NCBI RefSeq assembly: GCF_030247185.1
Contig: NC_080570.1
Span: 7,103,161-7,167,160 of the forward strand
Direction of reading: 5' to 3'
DNA: 64,000 nucleotides
Origin: Malaya genurostris
Lineage: Eukaryota; Arthropoda; Insecta; Diptera; Culicidae
Below are positions 47,484 to 58,439 of this stretch, one piece after another. The first letter of the stretch is position 1. Every line of letters starts with the position of its first letter. The translations under genes were made by a program, and so were the position numbers. The notes beneath the pieces were generated by a model. The model was not told the origin of the DNA and did no database searches. It worked only from the letters and a program-made list of their open reading frames with translations.

Positions 47484-49455
47484 CTCGAGAAAATATATTT
47501 AAAAACTAATCGTATGTCAGAAACTTTGTAAATTTTTTAAACGTCGTTTTCTTCATTCAAATATGCTCTGAAATGGCGTGTGTGTGACATATGACGACTT
47601 TCTGATGAAAAAATGAAATTAGTCATGTAATCAGTATTGTGATTACCCACGCAATACCAAAACTCCTAAATGACTACTATCTGATGGCATGTTTTTCCAT
47701 TTGGTACGTCAGGAAATATTTGAAATCAACTGTTTTTTTAAAGAAGGGCGAATATACAAAAGTAAACAAATCGAGTTTCTCTCACCTACCAATAAATGCT
47801 TCAGAATCCTACAATTTTGCCTAAAAATTCGGATTCTACAAAAATCTTAATCTGTCATTCCATTTATTAACGTAAATTTCGCCCTCCGTGTTCCATGCCA
47901 ACAAATAGGGCGATACTGGAATTGCTAGTAAGGAAGGGTGAAACTATTTATTTTCTTTATTTTAGATGCTTTTACTGCTGGAAAGAGTAAATGAAACAAT
48001 AGAATTACCCGCAGATTTGTCTTAGTCGCGAAAACGAACCAGTGTCACGAAAAATTATTATTATTATTAATTTGTCATCAATAATAATAACATATATTAT
48101 TTTTAAAGATGGGGATATTATTATTGTTATTAGAAGAGAAGTGTTCTACTTCCTGCAGTATTGCGAAGATAGAAGAGCATAACTGACACTCTACATTAAC
48201 TGTTATTTTATATATTGTTTTATAATATACTATATTATATTGTATGACATTGTATTATATTAAATTAAAATATATTATATTATATTATGTTATATTATAT
48301 TATTTTGTAATCTATTATATCATTTTATGTTATATTAATTTCATTACACTATGTTTCATTGTATTTATCAATATAAAACATTTTGCACGGGGGCGTAAAG
48401 GGTAGGGAGCACCAGGGCATCGGACGGATTGATGACTGGACGAGGGATTGTGGATAGCCAGCCCAAGTCACTTGAAGGAAACTTGTTCCCCTCTGAAGGT
48501 TTGAAATGAGTCTGACGCGCCCTTCTCAAACAAACCATCAGGCGGGTTCAAGCATGTATAGCGAAATGCTTCATCCATGCACTGGATATTATGGTTGGAA
48601 GAGCATCTTTTATTCCCGCGGAAAACGAGTAAGTGACTTTACTTACATATCCGCCCAACCCTTTTTGTTCGCTTTTCGGTAACAACTATAGTAAGAAGGT
48701 GAATGGATGAGTCATATCGGGGCTACTGTAAGTCTACCCGCATCCACTGGCAAGTCCTTGAACTGATGGTGGCTTCACTTCACACCACACACCACAAGAG
48801 CGTAACTTCATAATTCTCACAGAAAGCATAGAAGTAAACAAATCGAAAAAGGACGAAATTCATTTTATGTTGATTTATTCAGTGGATATAGAAGGAAAGT
48901 GCTCAAATTTGCATGCCTATTAATAATAAGGCAACAGTTCATCGACTAATCAAAAATTCTTCTGAGAATACACGATATTTCCAAAGTAGGATTTGAAACC
49001 AAAGTCGAAACATTCATCGACGTATTTTTCCATTTGTTGTCAATGCTAGATTCGTTCTTCTTTGAAAAAAAAAAGAGCTGAAATGTTTCACAAATATCAT
49101 TAGCTTTACAACTGAATAGCGGTTTATGCTGAACCGAGAGATGGTACTAGCAGGTTTAACATAAACTGCTAATGAACTGATGAGACGAAGACGAAACGTA
49201 AAAATGTGAAATTAGTTATGTGCACCTTAAACAAACTGGTCGTCACCCACGAGATACCAAAAATGATGATCACGGGTTTTCTGCAAAACTAACAAATACT
49301 TTGTATTAACTCTAGAGTGAACAATCCCATGAAGCCGCAAAAACAGTCAATAAAAACCGGTACAGAACAGCTCATTTTTTAATTTTAGTTAAAACAATAA
49401 TTATAGTTATTAAACAGAACTAATTCACAGATCTCTCTTCGCATTATAATTTTTG
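47484..49455. other. Unannotated DNA with an AT-repeat tract
   Basis: 48195-48350 is dominated by TATTATATT words. 48380-48800 is a GC-richer block with no recognised feature. 49113-49203 is a copy of the small palindromic family (CTGATGAGACGAAGACGAA). Confidence 0.4.
49113..49203. repeat. Small palindromic repeat (AGCAGTTCAA family)
   Basis: AGCGGTTTATGCTGAAC is opposed by GTTTAACATAAACTGCT, ending GACGAAGACGAAACG. Related to 27129-27207. Confidence 0.5.
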
Positions 49456-50583
49456 CACGGAAAGACCGATATCAGCATTTTGGCGAAAAAATTAGTTGAT
49501 TTTCTGATTTTAGTTAGTTATTTTTTGAGACAACTAAAAAAGTCTTACTTTTGCTAATTTAGGTTTCTTAATTCTAATTTCCTTGATAATAATAAAATAT
49601 TTATTGAAATGGCTATTTTTTTAGTTGAATTCACCAATTGTCATTTTTTAGCTAAGACACACTTCATATCCATTCAACTAATTTTTTAGTTGAATTAGAG
49701 AAATAAAACGTTGTTTTCAACCAACATAAATGGTTGAATTGGTTTCTGCAATTTGCAGCTATATGGCGCTCTGTCGCCGAAATAACGCCGTAATGAGTAC
49801 TAGCCACTAGATGGCACACTACTACCGAAAAAAATTTCAGTCGCGGTTGTCTTTTCTATATTGGTAGGTATAAATACGATGTTGTAATGGAGAAAAAGAC
49901 GTAAACGAAACATAAACTTTTTTAAAAAATTTTCTTCTAAAACGCTGTTTTCTTCATTCGACTTCGCGAAATCGACTCTCTCACTCGCGGTTGGAATCGA
50001 CTCAAGGTTGGAAGATACAAAAAAAACCATTTGACATGTACAATTAGAGTGCAACATTCGAAACTCACTTCACTGTTCCGCGTAAAAACATTATTACGCA
50101 CAATCGCTTCAAATGCGCACAAATTCTGAATAAATACACTTTCCACTAACAGTTTACGTCATTTTTACATACCGGTTTAGAAATTTATATATGGATATAT
50201 CTTAACACATGCGTAAAACATCTAAACAATTTGTAAGCAGTTCCAACAAGACTGTCCCTTTTAGCTTTTTAATGGATTGTTTTGACACTTCTCATGAATT
50301 TTGTGGCTAATAAACTGGTGATAGATAAATAGAAACAAGTTTTCTGATTTTAAAAACAAAATTAGTTGTCAATGAGAATTTCGTGTTGGATTGAAATATT
50401 GCTGGTTTGTGTCCAGAATATTCGCCAACTAAACACATTCTCTAAAAATAAGAGTTTTTTTCAGCAAATAAATTCTCAATTTTAACTAATTTTAAAGTTA
50501 TTTTGGAAATTGTGTTGTTAAAATCAACTAATTCAAAAACAGTAATACGAATTAGGCGCAGAGCTAATTTCGGTCGTTCCGTG
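49456..50583 (-). mobile_element. AACTAA-family TIR element, copy D
   Basis: 1128 bp in reverse orientation. The flanks are TG on both sides. It lacks the middle segment present in B, C and E, like copy A. Copy E follows 0.8 kb away in the opposite orientation. Confidence 0.9.
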
Positions 50584-51370
50584 TGAGTAAGAAATAATTC
50601 TCACCTACATACATATAATTATTTCGTCTATTTTTTTGCCCTTGGATCTGTAGGCCCTATAAATTAGTTGTGTTTTCATGGCATGCCGTCAATATTGTGT
50701 GTTGTTACGCCGGTGCTCTTCTTACAGTGTTTTTACAGGTATGAATTCTGCTCACAATAAAGGTTTTTGCTGATGGTTTCATTTACCGATAATTTTGACA
50801 GACAGTAAAATTTTAAAACATTATCGTAAAAGAGTTTTCGTTAGCCTTTAATCATTTCGTTAAACCGATGTCATTTGCTGTTGGCGCTGAGTCTCACACG
50901 AATATTATGACAACTACAGTGGGATCGAAAGAAAAGTAAAATTGATAGTTCACTACACTGCCGTTCTACGCATAATTGTCCCAAACATATAGTAAATCCT
51001 ATAGAATATGGGACAATTATGCGTACAGCGGCAGTACAGCAACTCGGTTCTGTAAAAAAGACGATGATTTACAGAGCATATTAAAGCAAACTTTTGCTTT
51101 TAGTAAAGATTTTATGACGATTAACACTGCAAAGCAAGATTTACAAGGTTTTAACATAATTTAATTTTGATGCTGAAATAAAGGCAATGAGTAATGAGTT
51201 ATTCAATCAACAAAAATTATCACATGTTTGATTCACATTTAGGTCATTCCTACCTCGTCGAATAAACTGAAATTTTAGGTCAATTTTTTTAAAAAGTAAC
51301 TACTTAAGTGAAGCTTCAGATCCAACGTGAAAACAGATCAATAAAACGAGAGCTGAATATTTTTTCACTA
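50584..51370. other. Spacer between inverted AACTAA copies D and E
   Basis: Holds the hairpin element at 50956-51036. No gene seen. Confidence 0.5.
50956..51036. mobile_element. 81-bp hairpin micro-MITE
   Basis: Inverted arms of about 27 bp, CACTGCCGTTCTACGCATAA... opposed by TTATGCGTACAGCGGCAG, flanked by TA on both sides. The size and TA flanks suggest a Tc1/mariner-driven MITE. Confidence 0.7.
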
Positions 51371-52385
51371 CACGGAACGACCGAAATTAGCTCTGCGCCT
51401 AATTCGTATTACTGTTTTTGAATTAGTTGATTTTAACAACAAAATTTCCAAAATAACTATAAAATTAGTTAAAATTTAGAATTTACTGTGCTGAAAAAAA
51501 CTCTTATTTTTAGAGAAAGTGTTTAGTTGGCGAATATTCTGGACACAAACCAGCAATATTTCAATCCAACACGAAATTCTCATTGACAACTAATTTCGTT
51601 ATTAAAATCAGAAACTTTGATTCTATTTATCTATCACCGTCATTACTGAAGGAAAGCAGTGTCAAAGCAAAACAATCCATTAAAAAGCTAAAAGGGACAG
51701 TCTTGTTGAAACTGCTCGCAAATTGTTTAGATGTTTTTCGCATGTGTTACGATATATCCCTATATAATTTTCTAAACCGATATGTAAAAATGACGTAAAC
51801 TGTTAGTGGAAAGTGTATTTATTCAGAATTTGTGCGCAGTTAAAGCGATTGTGGGTAATAATGTTTTTACGCGAAACAGTGAAGTGAGTTTCGAATGTTG
51901 CACTCTAATTGTACACGTCAAATGATGTTTTTTTGTACCTTCTCATTCCGGGCTACGCCGTCCGGTGTACTACTTGTATTCGGTTTTTGTTTTCCGAGTG
52001 CTCAAAGTTTTCAGTGAGAGAGTCGATTTTGCGAAGTCGAATGAAGAAAACAGCGATTTAGAAGTAAAATTTTCAAAAAGAAGTTTATGTTTCGCTTATG
52101 TCTTTTTCTCCAATACAACATCGTATTTATACCTGCAAATATAGAAAAGATAACCGCGACTGAAATTTTTTTCGGTAGTAGTGTGCCATCTAGTGGCTAG
52201 TAGTCATTACGGTGTTAACGAGCGCCATATAGCTGCTAATTGCAGAAACCAATTCAACCATTTATGTTGGTTGAAAACAACGTTTTATTTCTCTAATTCA
52301 ACTAAAAAATTAGTTGAATGGATATGAAGCATGCCTTAGCTAAGAAATGACAGCACGTTTAATTGGTGAATTCAACTAAAAAAAA
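51371..52385 (+). mobile_element. AACTAA-family TIR element, copy E, left part
   Basis: Opens with CACGGAACGACCGAAATTAG and matches copy B closely up to the run of eight A at 52378-52385. There it is broken by a 6.44-kb insert and resumes at 58829. The flanks of the whole element are TA on both sides. Confidence 0.92.
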
Positions 52386-52501
52386 GGCGGGTGGGTAATG
52401 TCAGAGACATAACTGGATGTCGTGAATACGAAAACAACTGACATGCTCCTTAACACTTCCGAATATCAATTGTATGAATTATGCACGCATTCCCCTTTTT
52501 C

Positions 52502-55175
52502 ACATTTTTCGCAAAAACAAAGAAAGCTTCACTTGATCTCGATTACTGTGAATTTCACACAGCGAAAAGTGCACAAATCTAAGCAAACTATTCTTGATTT
52601 GCAGTAAACTGAGGATATTTCCCTACGATTTGCAAACAACAAATCCTAATAGTTCTTTAGAAAACTTTTAGAGCCATTAGAACGGCTGATATTGTGCAAT
52701 GCTCTCCACCGATGTTTTTTTCCCAATGCTAATGACTGGCAGCTGTGACGTAATCGCTCTTGTCGAAAGCGTGCAGACGACACAAAACACATCTGCTCGC
52801 AGTGGCGATACAATCCAAACTGATTTAAGTTTTGTTGAGAGGCTTGTTTCTACCTGATTTCGTTTGTAGCTTTTTCATTAATGGGCGGTCCTAACGGCTA
52901 TAAAAATAGCCGCATACAGAATTTTAATGTCGATTATTTCATTTCGGATTTGCATATTTTATTGAAAGAAACTATCAATATGCTGTAGGGATTCGTTTCC
53001 AGCATTCAGAAGAGTCAAATTGCGTAATTCTCTACGACATTAAACTCTGGAACATTTTTCGCAAAAAAAGGCTTCACTTGATCTCGATTACTGTGAATTT
53101 CACACAGCGAAAAGTGCACAAATCTAAGCAAACTGTTCTTGATTTGCAGTAAACTGAGGATATTTCCCTACGATTTGCGAACAACAAATCCTAATAGTTC
53201 TTTAGAAAACTTTTAGAGCCATTAGAACGGCTGATATTGTGCAATGCTCTCCACCGTTGTTTTTTCCCCAATGCTAATGACTGGCAGCTGTGACGTAATC
53301 GCTCTTGTCGAAAGCGTGCAGACGACACAAAACACCTCTGCTCGCAGTGGCGATTGAATCCAAACTGATTGAATTTTTGTTAAGAGATTTCCTTTTATGT
53401 GATTTCGTTTGTAGCTTTTTCACTAATGGGTGGTCCTAACGGCTATAAAATTAGCCGCATACAGAATTTTATTGTCGATTATTTCATTTCGGATTTGCAT
53501 AATTTATTGAAAGAAACTATCAATATGCTGTAGGGATTCGTTTCCAGCATACAGAAGAGTCAAATTGCGTAATTCTCTAGGACATTAAACTCTAAAACAT
53601 TTTTTGCAAAAAAGGCTTCACTTGATCTCGATTACTGTGAATTTCACACAGCGAAAAGTGCACAAATCTAAGCAAACTGTTCTTGATTTGCAGTAAACTG
53701 AGGATATTTCCCTACGATTTGCGAACAACAAATCCTAATAGTTCTTTAGAAAACTTTTAGAGCCATTAGAACGGCTGATATTGTGCAATGCTCTCCACCG
53801 TTGTTTTTTTTCCCAATGCTAATGACTGGCAGCTGTGACGTAATCGCTCTTGTCGAAAGCGTGCAGACGACACAAAACACCTCTGCTCGCAGTGGCGATT
53901 GAATCCAAACTGATTGAATTTTTGTTAAGAGATTTCCTTTTATGTGATTTCGTTTGTAGCTTTTTCACTAATGGGCGGTCCTAACGGCTATAAAAATAGC
54001 CGCATACAGAATTTTAATGTCGATTATTTCATTTCGGATTTGCATATTTTATTGAAAGAAACTATCAATATGCTGTAGGGATTCGTTTCCAGCATTCAGA
54101 AGAGTCAAATTGCGTAATTCTCTACGACATTAAACTCTGGAACATTTTTCGCAAAAAAAGGCTTCACTTGATCTCGATTACTATGAATTTCACACAGCGG
54201 AAAGTGCACAAATCTAAGCAAAATGTTCTTGATTTGCAGTAAACTGAGGATATTTCCCTACGATTTGCGAACAACAAATCCTAATAGTTCTTTAGAAAAC
54301 TTTTAGAGCCATTAGAACGGCTGATATTGTGCAATGCTCTCCACCGTTGTTTTTTTTCCCAATGCTAATGACTGGCAGCTGTGACGTAATCGCTCTTGTC
54401 GAAAGCGTGCAGACGACACAAAACACCTCTGCTCGCAGTGGCGATTGAATCCAAACTGATTGAATTTTTGTTAAGAGATTTCCTTTTATGTGATTTCGTT
54501 TGTAGCTTTTTCACTAATGGGCGGTCCTAACGGCTATAAAATTAGCCGCATACAGAATTTTATTGTCGATTATTTCATTTCGGATTTGCATAATTTATTG
54601 AAAGAAACTATCAATATGCTGTAGGGATTCGTTTCCAGCATTCAGAAGAGTCAAATTGCGTAATTCTCTACGACATTAAACTCTAAAACATTTTTTGCAA
54701 AAAAAGGCTTCACTTGATCTCGATTACTGTGAATTTCACACAGCGAAAAGTGCACAAATCTAAGCAAACTGTTCTTGATTTGCAGTAAACTGAGGATATT
54801 TCCCTACGATTTGCGAACAACAAATCCTAATAGTTCTTTAGAAAACTTTTAGAGCCATTAGAACGGCTGATATTGTGCAATGCTCTCCACCGTTGTTTTT
54901 TTTTTCCAATGCTAATGACTGGCAGCTGTGACGTAATCGCTCTTGTCGAAAGCGTGCAGACGACACAAAACACCTCTGCTCGCAGTGGCGATTGAATCCA
55001 AACTGATTGAATTTTTGTTAAGAGATTTCCTTTTATGTGATTTCGTTTGTAGCTTTTTCACTAATGGGCGGTCCTAACGGCTATAAAATTAGCCGCATAC
55101 AGAATTTTATTGTCGATTATTTCATTTCGGATTTGCATAATTTATTGAAAGAAATTATCAATATGCTGTAGGGAT
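52502..55175. repeat. 545-bp tandem satellite, five units
   Basis: Units start near 52502, 53051, 53596, 54141 and 54687 (545-549 bp each). Two variants alternate as A-B-A-B-B: A has GGCTATAAAAATAGCC and TTTTAATGTCG, B has GGCTATAAAATTAGCC and TTTTATTGTCG. Unit 1 is the most diverged, around 52790-52860. No unit holds a frame of even 60 codons. Module 2 lies at its right and points into it. Confidence 0.95.
52896..52911 (-). other. Histone-like stem-loop in each 545-bp unit
   Basis: On the minus strand GGCTATTTTTATAGCC folds as a 6-bp stem with a TTTT loop, the size and loop of the replication-dependent histone mRNA hairpin. The equivalent positions are 53441-53456, 53986-54001, 54532-54547 and 55079-55094. 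B-type units have a mismatch at the loop-closing pair. About 22 nt further on the minus strand is GTGAAAAAGC, a possible purine box. It could equally be read on the plus strand as a TATA box. Confidence 0.4.
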
Positions 55176-55239
55176 TCTGTTCTAGCATTCACAAGGACCA
55201 AATTGAGGAACTCAATTTGGTCCGTCGCTGCTGGTTGAT

Positions 55240-55629
55240 GATTCCACTCCCACGACGTCTGCTTCCATCGAACGCACGAAAAGAAATGATCGATTTTTGA
55301 CCACGGTTCCCCTTTTATACGCATTCAGTTGAAGATATGTGCCTGACTACCTCAAAATCGTCGTCCTTGCGCGAAAAACCCAAGCGAAAGTAAGGTGTTT
55401 TCCGCGTTGTTTTCAAATTTTAAGAAAACTTAATTTTTGAGTTGTTTGTGGTTATCGCACACTGATCAAAATATTATCCTGAATTCCTGATCATATTTTT
55501 GATGAAATGGTGAAAGAATTATGTTGCTACCATTAATACAAGTCGAGATATTCACGATTAAGTTCTGCCCATTCTTCCATATGGCTAATTTCGAAAAGGC
55601 GCCCCATAGTAAAGTAAGTCGTATTCACG
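55240..55629 (-). promoter_or_regulatory. Control module, copy 2 (TATA + Inr + DPE)
   Basis: TATAAAAG at 55312-55319, Inr TCATTT with +1 at 55287, DPE AGACGT at 55255-55260 (+28 to +33), all on the minus strand and pointing into the 545-bp array. The upstream 300 bp match module 3 closely, from GTCGTATTCACGAC through CCATATGGC to the TATA box. Homology stops just past the DPE. An ATG at 55266-55268, 20 nt after +1, opens an 18-codon frame beginning MEADVVG. Confidence 0.7.
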
Positions 55630-55856
55630 ACAAAACCATTCATACATTTCATTCTCGGCAGCTAGTAATGGAATGCAAAACTATATATTCTAAGCGTAAA
55701 ACAATTCATTTTTAATATACTAATATAGGCTGGGTACAACAAATTTCTGAAGTAATTTCAATGAAAACTTTCAAGTACGAAGATTTCATTAAGAGACAAT
55801 TGCAATGGTCCGTTTTGAAATGTGTACTTCCGTTGTGCAATTATAATTTTGATAAT

Positions 55857-55867
55857 AATGATAATAA

Positions 55868-55904
<37 letters not shown>

Positions 55905-55961
55905 TAATAATAATAATAATAATAAATAATAATAATAATAATTATAATAATAATAATAATC
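55857..55961. repeat. AAT microsatellite
   Basis: About 105 bp of slightly interrupted AAT units. The Ile/Tyr runs on both strands come from this. Confidence 0.95.
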
Positions 55962-56409
55962 ATACTAATCGTAATGAACAAATTACTAAATGACATTAAA
56001 AGTTTTGAAGTAATAAAATCAATCATATGAAATATCGATTATTCAGCGCGCATTAAGGTTAATCAACAGGATGTAAGATTATTGGAAAATATCAAGAACC
56101 GTTATTCTGCTATCCGTAATATTATCACTAGAACTTCGAACGAATATTATTGATATTTCTAAAAACGCTGTCTAAATCCAGGGTAGCTTGGATCCGATCG
56201 GAAAATCAATACGTCACCAAAGATAAATAATAAAGACATGTATGTGCTTACAAATATTTAAAAAAAATCTGGTCCGTTCCCGGTACCTTCTAAAATGACC
56301 GCACTCACCGCTTGGTGGAGCGCGAGATTAATTGCATTGTTATCATTTCGACCAAAGTGTGCCATGAAATCTCAAAATATACAAATGAGCTAACGTATCG
56401 AAAGGGTTC

Positions 56410-56799
56410 TCACGGTTTGACATTTGCATTATGAATGCGATGATGGGAACTCAGCAGTGCAACCAATTTATCACCATTGGTGCCAGTTTCACGGAGGACC
56501 GTAGATGTGCGCCAAAAAAAGATTGTGACTGTCATGTCTGGAAATTTGTTTGTGACGTCACTATTCAGAATAAGTGATAATAACATACCTGACCGGATTC
56601 CATTCGAGTGCTCATCTTGTACTCCACTCGGTTGCGAACTCAACGAACCACCTCCATCACTCGGCTCTGCTACTGTCTGCTCAACGCGTCTCAACAGCCG
56701 ACTCGGCTCTCCTTCTGCGAGTTCTGTTGAAGCCTCCTGCTTCTTCCGCTTGCGGTAGCAAGCTTTGTATTTCGCCTGGAGATGCCTCGATCGCGCCAT
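56410..56799 (-). CDS. Predicted small basic protein, possible two-exon gene
   Basis: A TATA box (TATAAAAT, 56862-56869) and an Inr-like TCATTT (+1 about 56835) precede an ATG at 56799. The frame opens MARSRHLQAKYKACYRKRKK, strongly basic, then turns Ser/Glu/Gly-rich. CAG|GTATGT at 56589/56588 is an excellent donor, and AATTTCCAG at 56538 a fair acceptor. The intron would be 51 bp, divisible by three, so both spliced (112 residues) and unspliced (129 residues) forms stay open. The intron contains one arm of the hairpin element found at 45111. No family recognised. The N-terminus recalls histone H3 in composition only. It lies inside the 6.44-kb insert between the two satellite arrays. Confidence 0.35.
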   Translation of the reverse strand: MARSRHLQAKYKACYRKRKKQEASTELAEGEPSRLLRRVEQTVAEPSDGGGSLSSQPSGVQDEHSNGIRSGMLLSLILNSDVTNKFPDMTVTIFFWRTSTVLRETGTNGDKLVALLSSHHRIHNANVKP

Positions 56800-56953
56800 A
56801 ATCGATACGTTGACAACGACAGCCAAATTCGAAATGAATGGCTTCTGAGTCGGTGCTATGCATTTTATATAGCAAATCAGAAGGAAGTTCTACAAACTGC
56901 AACCAATTTAAAAATGGGTTGTATAGAGTACAGAAAAGTAAAATTTCGCATAA

Positions 56954-56989
56954 TTCTTTGGGAGTATTATTATGGTTCTAAAAAGAACC
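56954..56989 (-). other. Histone-type 3' end: stem-loop plus purine box
   Basis: On the minus strand GGTTCTTTTTAGAACC (56989-56974) is a 6-bp stem with a TTTT loop and fits the histone mRNA hairpin consensus as I know it. After 14 nt comes AAAGAA (56959-56954) within CCCAAAGAATT, at the spacing expected of a histone downstream element. It lies about 20 nt past the stop of the open frame that ends the 183-bp array. No histone coding sequence is present. Confidence 0.55.
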
Positions 56990-57050
56990 GATTTGAAGAA
57001 TTCTGAAATTAGGAACTGGATCTGAGTTCAAGAATTAAATTCAGAAAAGG

Positions 57051-58436
57051 TCTGCTTTCATTGCCGACTGCTCCACCTGACGGCTGAAGTCCAAATGAGA
57101 GCACGAACCTGAGCGTTTGAGGTTTGGCACCACGCAAAAGTCCTGCTCTCATTATCGATGACCGCTGCTCCCGACGATTGAAGTCCAAATGAAAGCACGA
57201 CCTAAGCGTTTGAGGTTTTATACCACGCAAAAGGTCTGCTTTCATTGACGACTGCTCCACCTGACGACTGAAGTCCAAATGAGAGCATGACCTGAGCGTT
57301 TGAGGTTTGGCACCACGCAAAAGTCCTGCTCTCATTACCGATGACCGCTGCTCCCGACGATTGAAGTCCAAATGAAAGCACGACCTAAGCGTTTGAGGCT
57401 TTATACCACGCAAAAGATCTGCTTTCATTGCCGACTGCTCCACCTGACGGCTGAAGTCCAAATGAGAGCACGAACCTGAGCGTTTGAGGTTTGGCACCAC
57501 GCAAAAGGCCTGCTCTCATTATCGATGACCGCTGCTCCCGACGATTGAAGTCCAAATGAAAGCACGACCTAAGCGTTTGAGGTTTTATACCACGCAAAAG
57601 GTCTGCTTTCATTGACGACTGCTCCACCTGACGACTGAAGTCCAAATGAGAGCATGACCTGAGCGTTTGAGGTTTGGCACCACGCAAAAGTCCTGCTCTC
57701 ATTATCGATGACCGCTGCTCCCGACGATTGAAGTCCAAATGAAAGCACGACCTAAGCGTTTGAGGCTTTATACCACGCAAAAGATCTGCTTTCATTGCCG
57801 ACTGCTCCACCTGACGGCTGAAGTCCAAATGAGAGCACGACCTGAGCGTTTGAGGTTTGGCACCACGCAAAAGGCCTGCTCTCATTATCGATGACCGCTG
57901 CTCCCGACGATTGAAGTCCAAATGAAAGCACTACCTAAGCGTTTGAGGCTTTATACCACGCAAAAGGTCTGCTTTCATTGCCGACTGCTCCACCTGACGG
58001 CTGAAGTCCAAATGAGAGCACGACCTGAGCGTTTGAGGTTTGGCACCACGCAAAAGGCCTGCTCTCATTATCGATGACCGCTGCTCCCGACGATTGAAGT
58101 CCAAATGAAAGCACGACCTAAGCATTTGAGGTTTTATACCACGCAAAAGGTCTGCTTTCATTGACGACTGCTCCACCTGACGACTGAAGTCCAAATGAGA
58201 GCATGATTTGAGCGTTTGAGGTTTGGCACCACGCAAAAGTCCTGCTCTCATTATCGATGACCGCTGCTCCCGACGATTGAAGTCCAAATGAAAGCACGAC
58301 CTAAGCGTTTGAGGCTTTATACCACGCAAAAGGTCTGCTTTCATTGCCGACTGCTCCACCTGACGGCTGAAGTCCAAATGAGAGCACGACCTGAGCGTTT
58401 GAGGTTTGGCACCACGCAAAAGGTCTGCTCTCCGAA
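57051..58436. repeat. 183-bp tandem satellite, about 7.5 units
   Basis: Units start at 57051, 57235, 57418, 57602, 57785, 57968, 58151 and 58334 (the last is a half). Each unit is itself two related halves of about 91 bp. Two variants (TTGCCGACTG and TTGACGACTG) alternate for most of the array. On the minus strand one frame is open through every unit (61 codons per unit, with LLRGAKPQTLRSC and SHLDFSRQVEQS). It is broken by one TAG at 57931 and two single-base insertions near 57110 and 57475. That frame has no ATG at its upstream end, so I do not call it a gene. Confidence 0.95.
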
Positions 58437-58439
58437 GCT

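Noticed and set aside
52502..55175. An snRNA or other named ncRNA gene in the 545-bp units
   Set aside because: I compared the units with what I remember of U1, U4, U5 and U6 and found no convincing match.
55841..56026. Ile/Tyr-rich peptide
   Set aside because: Pure translation of the AAT microsatellite.
56410..56799. Histone H3 or another core histone
   Set aside because: MARSRH... resembles H3 only in its first residues and basicity; the histone fold sequence is absent and the frame has splice signals.
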